A program made the position numbers and the translations under genes. The notes under the pieces were generated by a model. That model saw nothing but the letters and a program-made list of their open reading frames with translations, was not told the origin of the DNA and made no database searches. From NCBI GenBank assembly GCA_024693455.1, contig JAILKW010000223.1, positions 1 to 32,865 on the forward strand: a DNA stretch of 32,865 nt, in the 5' to 3' direction. The stretch is from Lachnospiraceae bacterium. GTDB lineage: Bacteria; Bacillota; Clostridia; Lachnospirales; Lachnospiraceae. Below, piece after piece: positions 1-7,472 of the stretch. The stretch's first letter is position 1. Each line of letters begins with the position of its first letter.

Positions 1-1704
1 ATAGAACCGCAGGTTGAAGTCAGGGTTGATAATAAGCTTATTTCGCCTAGTGATTATGAGCTCACTTATGCCAATAATATAAATATAGGTACGGCAACAA
101 TTACCGCAAAGTTAAAAAATTACAGTCAGACAGCTGTAAACTATTTTGAGATCAGAAAAGTCAAACTGGATGATGATACAACAGGGTCGATGTCTGTCCA
201 GTTCAGAGAATCGGCAATAGCAACAACCGGCGCAGAATATACGGGAGATGCTATTAAGCCAAAGCTAACCGTGAAATGGACAGATTCAACAGGTAACTCT
301 AAGAATTTGACAGAAGGTACTGACTACGAGTTGTCTTATAAAAATAATACCAAAGTAGGTACCGCAACGGTAACAGCGAAAGGTATCGGTAACTACGACG
401 GTAGCAAGAGTCTTACCTTTACGATAAAGGGTAACTTTAATGCGTCAACATCCAAGTTTACCGTACCCAAGCAAATGTACACCGGAACAGCCCTTACTTC
501 ACTTACGAATACAGTGGTTGAAGTAGGTGGTAATACGCTTAAAGCAGGAACTGACTATGAGGTCAAGATTACATCCTCCGATAATTTTAAGGAGAACGGA
601 ACTGCGGAATTCACACCTAAGGATACAAATCTTTATACCGGTACAAGAGTTGTTACCTTTGCTATCGGAAATGACAAGACCATGTATAATGTAAGCGGTA
701 TTGCCAATGCTTATACCTACAGTGGCAATTCGGTTAAGCCGGAGGTAAAGGTTACCGATGCCAATGGAAATAGTGTTGCTACCACTACGACGAATGTAAC
801 CTACAAGAATACTACGGATGGTAATAACTGTGTTATCCCCGGAACGGTTACGATGAATGTTGATGTTAAGGTAGGAGAGGAGACGGTTTCTCTTGATCCC
901 GTGACATACACCATCCTCCAGAAAAACATCAATGCCTGCTCTATCGGATCAGCTGCGGATGTGGCTTATTCGGGCAATGCCAATACGCCTTCGATAGCGG
1001 TAAGCAGCGGAAACGGTCTGCTTCAGGCAGGAACGGACTATACGGTAACTTATCAAAATAACGTAGAACCGGGAACTGCAAGAGCCAGGATAACCGGAAA
1101 GGGTAATTATACCGGTGTAGCAGATGTTTACTTTAACATCTACATGCCTCAGGTTAAGAATTTCAAGGCAACTACACAGTCTAACGGAAAGGTAAAACTT
1201 ACCTGGACAAAGCCTTCGGAAGAATTCACGGGATACAGGATAAGCTACAGGCCTGTGGGCGGAACGCAAAGGCAGGTTTCGGTTGGAAGAAATGTTACAT
1301 CAAAGACCTTCTCCAACCTTGCAGCAGGTTCCACATACATCTTCATAATGCAAACTTATACCTCTTCTGCAGGGGGAAGTACGGCCTACGGAGACGCTGT
1401 GGTGGCAAATGCAGCTACCAAGACGGAGACTCCCGTCATTACGCTTAAGAAGGCCGGTACAGGCAAGATAAAGATATCCTGGAAGAAGATAAGCGGAGCA
1501 AGTGGATATATGGTCTACCGCAAGAGATCGGGTGGTACATACAGGCGTGTTAAGACAATTAAGTCGGGCAACACGGTTACATATACCAATCCGGGTCTTG
1601 TTTCGGGAAGAAAATATGTATACAGATTGATAGCATATCGTACGGTGAACGGAAAGCGCACGTACAGCGCTTATTCTGCAGCCAAGAGTATTAAATGTAA
1701 ATAG
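1..1704 (+). CDS. Secreted MBG-repeat / fibronectin type III protein (5' truncated)
   Basis: The frame is open from base 1, so the ORF-track start at 190 is only an internal ATG; the true start lies upstream of the window. About five Ig-like repeats of roughly 75-85 residues can be seen, each ending in variants of DYxVTYxNNxxxGTAxxTxxGxGNYxG. This matches the MBG/YDG-like bacterial surface repeat. Two Fn3-like domains follow: one from about base 1144 (VKLTWTKPSEEFTGYRISY) and one from about base 1417 (KIKISWKKISGASGYMVYRK). The protein stops right after the second Fn3 with no sorting signal or membrane anchor, so it is probably released or held non-covalently, unless an anchor sits upstream. 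A strong terminator follows, so it is not co-transcribed with the sortase downstream. The domain types are clear; the ligand or role is unknown. The repeats are divergent in DNA sequence, so this is not a nucleotide repeat array. Confidence 0.8.
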   Translation: MEPQVEVRVDNKLISPSDYELTYANNINIGTATITAKLKNYSQTAVNYFEIRKVKLDDDTTGSMSVQFRESAIATTGAEYTGDAIKPKLTVKWTDSTGNSKNLTEGTDYELSYKNNTKVGTATVTAKGIGNYDGSKSLTFTIKGNFNASTSKFTVPKQMYTGTALTSLTNTVVEVGGNTLKAGTDYEVKITSSDNFKENGTAEFTPKDTNLYTGTRVVTFAIGNDKTMYNVSGIANAYTYSGNSVKPEVKVTDANGNSVATTTTNVTYKNTTDGNNCVIPGTVTMNVDVKVGEETVSLDPVTYTILQKNINACSIGSAADVAYSGNANTPSIAVSSGNGLLQAGTDYTVTYQNNVEPGTARARITGKGNYTGVADVYFNIYMPQVKNFKATTQSNGKVKLTWTKPSEEFTGYRISYRPVGGTQRQVSVGRNVTSKTFSNLAAGSTYIFIMQTYTSSAGGSTAYGDAVVANAATKTETPVITLKKAGTGKIKISWKKISGASGYMVYRKRSGGTYRRVKTIKSGNTVTYTNPGLVSGRKYVYRLIAYRTVNGKRTYSAYSAAKSIKCK

Positions 1705-1711
1705 TTTGAGT

Positions 1712-1743
1712 AAAGGGCGGCGAATACCGCCCTTTATTTTTTT
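1712..1743 (+). terminator. Intrinsic terminator after the MBG/Fn3 gene
   Basis: A perfect 9-bp stem, AAAGGGCGG / CCGCCCTTT, with a 6-nt loop is followed by ATTTTTTTT. It begins 8 bases after the stop codon. It separates the surface protein from the sortase promoter. Confidence 0.92.
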
Positions 1744-1763
1744 ATCATGATTATGTTTTTGGG

Positions 1764-1793
1764 TTGAAAAGATACCACAATATATAGTATGAT
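1764..1793 (+). promoter_or_regulatory. Probable sigma-A-type promoter for the sortase gene
   Basis: TTGAAA and TATGAT are separated by 18 bp. They lie just after the preceding terminator and 21 bases before the chosen sortase start. The predicted transcript start (about 1800) leaves a very short leader that still contains GGAG at 1803-1806. Confidence 0.5.
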
Positions 1794-1813
1794 ATCCGGG
1801 ATGGAGATAGTGA

Positions 1814-2974
1814 TTGCCTATGGAAAAAGAAGAAACCACAGAAAAAGAATTTTTGGATGAAGAAACACTTCATATAGACACGTCTGAAAAATTTAAGATC
1901 GGGGAATATACCTTTTCAACTCTCCACGAGTACCGCGATGCCCAGGAGGATGTCAGGAAGATAGAGATCATAAAAGAAGAACTTGATATCCAGGATCCCG
2001 AGGTGGCGGTTCGTTTGTATAACATGATAAGGGATGGAGAGATTACTTTCAGAAGCCCTGTGGGGGAGAATTTTTTTGACCACGTGGCGGATATTGTAGC
2101 GGACAAATCAGTCGGACTTCTTGAAGATCATGCAGTTGTAGGAGAGGCTGAGCATAAGGTGCGTTTCCAAAAATATATAGGTATGGCTGTAGTATCACTG
2201 GCAGCTGTTCTTTTTGTGTACTTTGGTTTTTCGGAGATCGAAAACTATCTTACAACAAGGCGCCTTGCAAAGATAAGTGAGCAGACAAAGGAACATATAG
2301 GTGATGCGCCGGGAGGAGTGGCTTCTTCGGAGCAGGCCAGATCGATAGATGATGATCCCTTTGCCAAAGAAAAGGTAGATCCAAACAGCCTTGTTGTTCT
2401 GCCCGAATATCAGGTGCTTTTGGAGCGCAATCCGGACATGGCAGGGTGGATAGAGATCCCGGATACGGAAATAAACTATCCGGTGGTAAAAAGGGCCAAT
2501 GACAATGCTTATTATCTGAATAAGGATTTTGATAAAAATGAGGATTCCAACGGAACCATTTTTATGGATTATCGAAATGATATTGCAAATCCTTCTACCA
2601 ACACCATCCTTTACGGCCATAATATGAACAGCGGACTTATGTTCGGAGGTCTTAAAAAATATCTTGATGAAGACTATTATCATGAGCACGAGATAGTAAA
2701 TTTTTCGACAATTTATGAAAAAAAGCAATATAAGATTGTGGCGGTCTGTCTTGCCCAGGTAGAATACCAGGATGATGACAGCTTCCGTTATTATAATTTT
2801 ATCAATGCGGATAATGAAGGGGAGTGGAATGCTTTTACCAACAATATTTCGCAATTATCCGTTTTTTCATCCAGTGTTTCACTGCTTCCGGGAGATGAAG
2901 TTCTTACTCTTTCGACCTGTAATAATTACACAGAAGACGGACGTCTTTTTCTGGTCGCAAAGCGTATCGGATGA
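1814..2974 (+). CDS. Class B sortase with cytosolic N-terminal extension
   Basis: This is a membrane-anchored transpeptidase that would attach proteins carrying a C-terminal sorting signal to the cell wall. The class B signatures are in order: GWIEIPDTEINYPVV (about 211-225), YGHN with His269, TLSTC with Cys369, and Arg377 in DGRLFL. A single transmembrane segment lies at about 121-139. The roughly 118 residues before it are cytosolic and contain a conserved-looking block (YTFSTLHEYRDAQEDVRKIE); I recall similar extensions in Lachnospiraceae sortases. The start is uncertain. TTG at 1814 is 7 nt from GGAG, while ATG at 1820 is 13 nt away, and the two differ by two residues. The next gene encodes a protein with a sortase-like C-terminal signal, a likely substrate. 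The family call is firm; the pairing is inference. Confidence 0.93.
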   Translation: MPMEKEETTEKEFLDEETLHIDTSEKFKIGEYTFSTLHEYRDAQEDVRKIEIIKEELDIQDPEVAVRLYNMIRDGEITFRSPVGENFFDHVADIVADKSVGLLEDHAVVGEAEHKVRFQKYIGMAVVSLAAVLFVYFGFSEIENYLTTRRLAKISEQTKEHIGDAPGGVASSEQARSIDDDPFAKEKVDPNSLVVLPEYQVLLERNPDMAGWIEIPDTEINYPVVKRANDNAYYLNKDFDKNEDSNGTIFMDYRNDIANPSTNTILYGHNMNSGLMFGGLKKYLDEDYYHEHEIVNFSTIYEKKQYKIVAVCLAQVEYQDDDSFRYYNFINADNEGEWNAFTNNISQLSVFSSSVSLLPGDEVLTLSTCNNYTEDGRLFLVAKRIG

Positions 2975-2986
2975 TACACAAAGCAC

Positions 2987-3015
2987 TTGCATATAGCGTG
3001 TATTAGGTATATAAT
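2987..3015 (+). promoter_or_regulatory. Promoter for the LRR surface protein
   Basis: TTGCAT and a perfect TATAAT are separated by exactly 17 bp, 12 bases after the sortase stop. The likely substrate gene can therefore be transcribed independently of its sortase, with a leader of about 55 nt. Confidence 0.65.
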
Positions 3016-3077
3016 ACTATATATTGTGGTGTCGAGGGCGTTCGGCGCTATTAGGATTATTAATTCGGAGATTCATG

Positions 3078-4358
3078 ATGAAGCGAGGAACAGTTTTAGG
3101 GTGGGTACTGATCACTCTTTCTATAATGCTCAGCGTTTGGGTCATTTCATCCCAGAGTTCACACGCCGATAAGACGGTAGACGGTGGTTTCGTTCTCAGT
3201 GATGACGAGACCAGGCTGATATCTTATACCGGCGCAGGTGGAAATATCACTATACCTTCAAAGGTTACTACGATAGACAGCGGAGTGTTTGCCAACAACA
3301 GTACGATCACGGGGGTTAAGTTACCAAGTTCGGTGACTACGATAGGAAGCAACCTGTTTTCCGGTTGTTCCAATCTGCAGACGGTGGATCTGGGAAGTGT
3401 TACTTCTATTCCACAGAATACATTTCAGAATTGTTATTCATTATCATCGGTTGCTATTCCATCTACGGTTACAAGCATCGATAATTACGCATTTTACGGA
3501 TGTGCAGGTCTTGGTTCGATGAGCCTGCCGTCATCCGTTACGAGTATTTCAAGTACGGCATTTAATGATTGTACCAATCTAAACTCAATATCCATAAGTC
3601 CAAACGGATTTTATTCCAGCAGTGATGGCTGCCTTTATAATGCATCGGGTTCAAGGCTGATACTTGTACCGCCTTCGAAGTCTTCGATTTCGTTCCCAAG
3701 CACTATCAATACCATTGGAAGCAACGCGTTTGCAGGCTGTTACGATATACACAGTCTTACAGTACCTGATTCCGTTACCACGATTGAGTCGGGAGCATTT
3801 AACGACTCGGGAATATCAAGTATAACAATACCTGAGACTACTTCTTCAATAAGTTCTCAGGGAAGCTGGAAGCCTTCTCAGATATACGGTTACGGCGGTT
3901 CTGAAGCAGAGAACTACGCCAACAACAATAATATCCCTTTCATAGATCTTCGCAACGGAGAGGATGTTGACGATACGGATGATGACGAAGAGGGTGATAA
4001 TGAACCGGATGATCCAAGCGATACGGAGGAGGATGTAGAAGAAGACACCGAGGGCGATGACGAATCTGACGACAGCGGAGATTCCGATAATAAGAATAAA
4101 AATAATAAAGATAACAAAAATAAGACAAATACAGGTGGTGGGAAGTCGAATAATTCAGGCGGTGGTTCATCTACGAAAGGTGGTTCATCGGGCAGCGGCG
4201 GACACACAAAGGACTCCACACCCAAGACAGCTGACGGAGACATAGATCCCAGATTTGCTTTTTGTCTTGCACTTCTTTTGGGAGGAACCGGTATAATAGT
4301 TCTTTCCAGAAAACGTGAAATGGAATTTGTAAAGAATAAAAGATCTGCTAAGAAATAA
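3078..4358 (+). CDS. BspA-type leucine-rich-repeat surface protein with sortase-like sorting signal
   Basis: A signal peptide (MKRGTVLGWVLITLSIML, probable cleavage after SSHA) is followed by about seven LRR_5/BspA repeats of roughly 23 residues. Their pattern is TIGSNLFSGCSNLQTVDLG and ATVTSIDNYAFYGC-like. A strongly acidic stretch comes next (DDTDDDEEGDNEPDD and on), then an Asn/Lys linker and a Gly/Ser linker. The C-terminus is TPKTADGD at about 381, a hydrophobic segment (FCLALLLGGTGIIVL) and the basic tail RKREMEFVKNKR. That is the tripartite layout of a sortase substrate, with Ala where LPXTG-type motifs have Gly. Start: GGAG at 3067-3070 is 7 nt from ATG 3078 and 4 nt from ATG 3075, so 3075 is possible. 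The 3024 start in the ORF track is not supported. BspA repeats elsewhere mediate adhesion; the ligand here is unknown. Confidence 0.87.
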   Translation: MKRGTVLGWVLITLSIMLSVWVISSQSSHADKTVDGGFVLSDDETRLISYTGAGGNITIPSKVTTIDSGVFANNSTITGVKLPSSVTTIGSNLFSGCSNLQTVDLGSVTSIPQNTFQNCYSLSSVAIPSTVTSIDNYAFYGCAGLGSMSLPSSVTSISSTAFNDCTNLNSISISPNGFYSSSDGCLYNASGSRLILVPPSKSSISFPSTINTIGSNAFAGCYDIHSLTVPDSVTTIESGAFNDSGISSITIPETTSSISSQGSWKPSQIYGYGGSEAENYANNNNIPFIDLRNGEDVDDTDDDEEGDNEPDDPSDTEEDVEEDTEGDDESDDSGDSDNKNKNNKDNKNKTNTGGGKSNNSGGGSSTKGGSSGSGGHTKDSTPKTADGDIDPRFAFCLALLLGGTGIIVLSRKREMEFVKNKRSAKK

Positions 4359-4384
4359 AAGAACAGGCAAGCGCCTGTTCTTTT
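4357..4384. terminator. Bidirectional terminator between convergent genes
   Basis: AAAA-GAACAGGC, loop AAGC, GCCTGTTC-TTTT. The stem is perfect and has an A-tract on one side and a T-tract on the other, so it can terminate both the LRR gene and the converging LtaS-like gene. Confidence 0.85.
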
Positions 4385-4397
4385 GATTTATGAAAAG

Positions 4398-6491
4398 CTA
4401 CAGCTTGTAATCGTTTGATGAACGGAAGATAGTATTATTCGAACCCAGCTGGCATACTGTGATCGTATCGCCTTTATCGACTTCGTCAGCTGATATGGTA
4501 AGAACTTGTCCGCTTTCATAGTTGGTATTGACTTTATTCCCGTTTACGTAGACTTTACTCCATTTGGTAAAGTTGTCACCGTAGAGATGGAGCAGGTCGT
4601 TGAATATATATGCTTTATCAATGGTTACATCATTTATCCCCATGGTAAGATCACTGGCAGGATACATATCAACACCGTTATAGGCATATCTTTTTCCGTA
4701 GAGGATGTCGTACTGAAGCAGTTCCAGGTTCTTTCTGAATTCGCTGGTATAGGGGGAAATCTGTTTTTTCATGTTGGACTGATTAAAATCAAGTAAGGTA
4801 CCGCCGTGTATTCCAAGTCTGTCAAGGTAAGCTGATACGAGCTGGTAAGAAGTAAGGTCAGCATCCTGTTTACTCATACCGAAATTATTCCAGGTAACAT
4901 ATTTTGTAAGGAAAAGATCTTTGCTTTTTACCTCATTTGGTTCAAGTCCCATAGTGGGAAGATGATCACCGAACATGATAAGAAGAGTGGGTTCACCGCG
5001 TTTTTCAAACATTTCTGTATATTCCTTCATAAAACGGTCAACATTGTTTAGCATGTTGCAGTAGTATTCCCACTGATTGGTCTTTTCTTCATCTTTGCCC
5101 TCGCACTCCACAGTGATCTTGGGATCGGTAAGAACCTTTTCTTTAGGGTAATCACCGTGAGATCCGACTGTGATAGTATAGCAAAAATCAGGACCGGGTG
5201 TGGAATCCATGGCATCCGCTGTGGCATCGACGAGGATGTCATCGAGGGCCCAGGTTCCGATGGGTGTGTATTCCGTAATATCAAGGAGTTCCTTGCTTGT
5301 GAAGGTATCAAAGCCCATCTGGGAAAATGCATTGGCGCGGCTGTAAAAATTGCCGCCGTTATTATGGATGACATGTGTTCCGTATCCCAGCTTTTTAACA
5401 GCATCGGCGAAGCTTTCGCAGTCGGTTTTCTTAAGAATGGTCTTTTGCGGATATTCGCCGGGACCAAAGAACTGACAACTCATTCCCGTAAGCATCTCAA
5501 ATTCTGTATTACATGTTCCGGCTCCGACTACGGGAACTTTAAGATAACCGGTTGAATAGTTTGCTTCGAGCTCGTGAAAGTACGGAATGGGATCTTCCGA
5601 CGGCTTTATAAATGCTGAATCGTTTATATCATAGAAAGACTCCAAAAGGACGACAACGATATTTGGTGAGGTTTTGTTTGTGGACTCGCCCATATCAGTA
5701 GATTCAACAAGGTTTTTGATAGTTTTCTCCGAATAGCCCAGGGGCTCGGACATTCCTCTTCCGAGGAAGGAAGTACCAAAACCGTAAATATATCCGTTAT
5801 CAAGATACCCCTGAGCCAGATTACCAAAATAGGTATCGAGCAAACCCATATTCTGGAAAGAAACGGTAAGCACCGGTACAGTCAGAATGGCGGTAGCAAT
5901 AAGGCCGTATCGAACGGGTTTTTTGGTGGTATGCTCATGAGTATGTCCGTTAACAAAGCGGTAAGCCATAAGCATAATGAAAATAAGAAGAGCCACAACA
6001 CTCATGGCAGCTTGTTCGGCAGTGAAATATTTGGTGTTTTGCATTGTGAGCAGATCGCCTATCATGGCAAGATCCGTAAATCCGAAAGGCGTTACACGGT
6101 TGGTAAGTATGATACTGTTTACTATTCCGAAAATTATAAACAGTGCGGATATTATTATTCTCCAAAAGCTTTGCCTTTTGCTTAAATATACAAGTGATAA
6201 TACGGCAAAGATAAAATATGAATTGAAAAAATATGCAAAAGGATGTCCCGTTACAAAACCGATGGCCTGTGAAAAGGAATGTCTTGAAAGCCATTCCATT
6301 ATAAAGCATATTAAAAAAGCCAGCGGTATATGCAGATATACTGAAATCCGGTTCAGCTTTTCCATTTTTTTTATAAAACCCGGATCGTTTGTGATCTTAT
6401 CGTAGGCTCTGCAGAAAAATGGCTTGGGTATTTTTATCTTTTTAAAACTAAACTTTCTTTTTTCGGTGTTTTTATCTTTTGTTTTTTTCAT
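4398..6491 (-). CDS. LTA synthase family protein (sulfatase / alkaline-phosphatase fold)
   Basis: This is a membrane enzyme of the LtaS family, which transfers glycerol-phosphate from phosphatidylglycerol to build polyglycerophosphate polymers outside the cell. About five hydrophobic segments lie between residues 50 and 215. The extracytoplasmic catalytic domain follows, with Glu284 in VVLLESFYD (metal), Thr326 in GAGTCNTEFE (the position of the catalytic threonine), VGSHGDYP with His445, and MFGDHLP with Asp509/His510. The complete catalytic set suggests an active enzyme. The last ~65 residues (KWSKVYVNGNKVNT and on) look like a small beta-rich extension beyond the sulfatase domain. GGGAAG sits 9 nt before the ATG. 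Whether the product is true lipoteichoic acid or another phosphoglycerol polymer cannot be told from sequence, so I do not assign ltaS. Confidence 0.9.
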   Translation of the reverse strand: MKKTKDKNTEKRKFSFKKIKIPKPFFCRAYDKITNDPGFIKKMEKLNRISVYLHIPLAFLICFIMEWLSRHSFSQAIGFVTGHPFAYFFNSYFIFAVLSLVYLSKRQSFWRIIISALFIIFGIVNSIILTNRVTPFGFTDLAMIGDLLTMQNTKYFTAEQAAMSVVALLIFIMLMAYRFVNGHTHEHTTKKPVRYGLIATAILTVPVLTVSFQNMGLLDTYFGNLAQGYLDNGYIYGFGTSFLGRGMSEPLGYSEKTIKNLVESTDMGESTNKTSPNIVVVLLESFYDINDSAFIKPSEDPIPYFHELEANYSTGYLKVPVVGAGTCNTEFEMLTGMSCQFFGPGEYPQKTILKKTDCESFADAVKKLGYGTHVIHNNGGNFYSRANAFSQMGFDTFTSKELLDITEYTPIGTWALDDILVDATADAMDSTPGPDFCYTITVGSHGDYPKEKVLTDPKITVECEGKDEEKTNQWEYYCNMLNNVDRFMKEYTEMFEKRGEPTLLIMFGDHLPTMGLEPNEVKSKDLFLTKYVTWNNFGMSKQDADLTSYQLVSAYLDRLGIHGGTLLDFNQSNMKKQISPYTSEFRKNLELLQYDILYGKRYAYNGVDMYPASDLTMGINDVTIDKAYIFNDLLHLYGDNFTKWSKVYVNGNKVNTNYESGQVLTISADEVDKGDTITVCQLGSNNTIFRSSNDYKL

Positions 6492-6518
6492 AATATGTAA
6501 CTTCCCGATAAAAATTAT

Positions 6519-6547
6519 TTACATTAGAACAATTGATATAGTATACT
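6519..6547 (+). promoter_or_regulatory. Promoter for the EamA-type permease operon
   Basis: TTACAT and TATACT are separated by 17 bp, 37 bases upstream of the permease start. The -10 lies in the palindrome AGTATACT, which also overlaps the probable divergent promoter. Confidence 0.55.
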
Positions 6548-6566
6548 AATTCTCAATGACTTTCAA
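6538..6566 (-). promoter_or_regulatory. Possible promoter for the LtaS-like gene, overlapping the divergent one
   Basis: Read on the minus strand, TTGAAA is followed after 17 bp by TACTAT, or after 15 bp by TATACT. Both candidate -10 boxes overlap the -10 of the plus-strand promoter, so RNA polymerase could not occupy both at once. The match is weaker than for other promoters here. Confidence 0.4.
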
Positions 6567-6584
6567 GAAACAGAGGTTACAAAA

Positions 6585-7463
6585 ATGATGGATTTACATA
6601 TAGGTTGGTTAGGATATTTTCTGCTTGCCTGGGTATTGTTCGGTTTTAATTTTGTACTTATAAAAAAGGGTCTCGAAGGTATGTCGGGACCTATGGCGGT
6701 GGCTATAGAAGCAGGATTTTTGTTTGTTATCAGGCTGATAGTCTACGGCCCGGGCAAATTTTTTTCAAAGATCACTTCGTATTCGCCGGAAACATGGCTT
6801 AGGATCTTTCTATTTGCTGCCATGATAGCAGTGGCGTGGATCGCTTTTTTTATGAGTATGAGGATCACATCCGAGATAGGAGTCGCTCCGTTTTACTATC
6901 TTATCTTTCCCGTTCAGATGATAACAGGTTACATTATTTCAAGAAAGCTTCCTGACTGGCAGATGATAGTGATCCTTCTGCTTATAATAGTGGGAGTGTT
7001 TCTTATGGGATTCGGAAGAGATCATAAACATTCCTTGTGGTGGACAGGGGCAATAGCAGGTCCTGTTATAATTGGATTGATCTATGCCCTCCGGCCTGTG
7101 CATTTTAAGGCCGCCGAAAATGACGAGGGGATAACCTGCTTCATTTTACTTTTGGTGATGATCATTTCTGTTATAGCTGCCATGTTCATGAAGGGCGGTG
7201 ACGTAAAAAAGGTTACGGTCTATCATCTAATATTCATTGTTCTTGCAGGTTTTTGTCTGTATCTTGCCCCTGTATTTGAAGCAAGGGCAACAGCCGCAGG
7301 CAGTCTTGGTACACTTGTGACTGTATGCTGCACCTTATGGATCATAATAAATCTCATAGCAAGTAAATTTATGTTAAACGAGATCCTTTCAAACGTAAGT
7401 GCAGCGGGACTTGGAATGATAGTGATAGCTTATATCTGGTATTATCAGTTTTATTTAAGGTAG
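6585..7463 (+). CDS. EamA/DMT-superfamily permease-like membrane protein
   Basis: This is a 292-residue, very hydrophobic protein with about ten predicted membrane helices. It has the two-fold layout of drug/metabolite transporters: a first half starting WLGYFLLAWVLFGFNFVLIKKG and a second half starting near WWTGAIAGPVIIGLIYALRP. Length and helix count fit EamA-type exporters. The substrate cannot be predicted. AGAGG precedes the ATG by 8 nt, and a second ATG directly follows. The next gene starts 9 bases after the stop, so the two are probably one transcript. Family assignment is by overall pattern, not by a catalytic motif. Confidence 0.65.
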   Translation: MMDLHIGWLGYFLLAWVLFGFNFVLIKKGLEGMSGPMAVAIEAGFLFVIRLIVYGPGKFFSKITSYSPETWLRIFLFAAMIAVAWIAFFMSMRITSEIGVAPFYYLIFPVQMITGYIISRKLPDWQMIVILLLIIVGVFLMGFGRDHKHSLWWTGAIAGPVIIGLIYALRPVHFKAAENDEGITCFILLLVMIISVIAAMFMKGGDVKKVTVYHLIFIVLAGFCLYLAPVFEARATAAGSLGTLVTVCCTLWIIINLIASKFMLNEILSNVSAAGLGMIVIAYIWYYQFYLR

Positions 7464-7472
7464 GGTGATGTT

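Noticed and set aside
1-1143. Tandem DNA repeat or CRISPR-like array
   Set aside because: The periodicity is in the protein (MBG-type Ig repeats); the DNA copies are too diverged and there are no constant short repeats with spacers.
2195-2854. 219-aa minus-strand ORF opposite the sortase
   Set aside because: It lies fully inside a well-supported sortase gene, has no recognisable domain and is hydrophobic only because of AT-rich complement codons.
3914-4243. Minus-strand ORF rich in Ser, Pro and Leu
   Set aside because: It is the complement of the acidic and Gly/Ser linker of the LRR protein; low-complexity codons keep the opposite frame open. No ribosome site or family resemblance.
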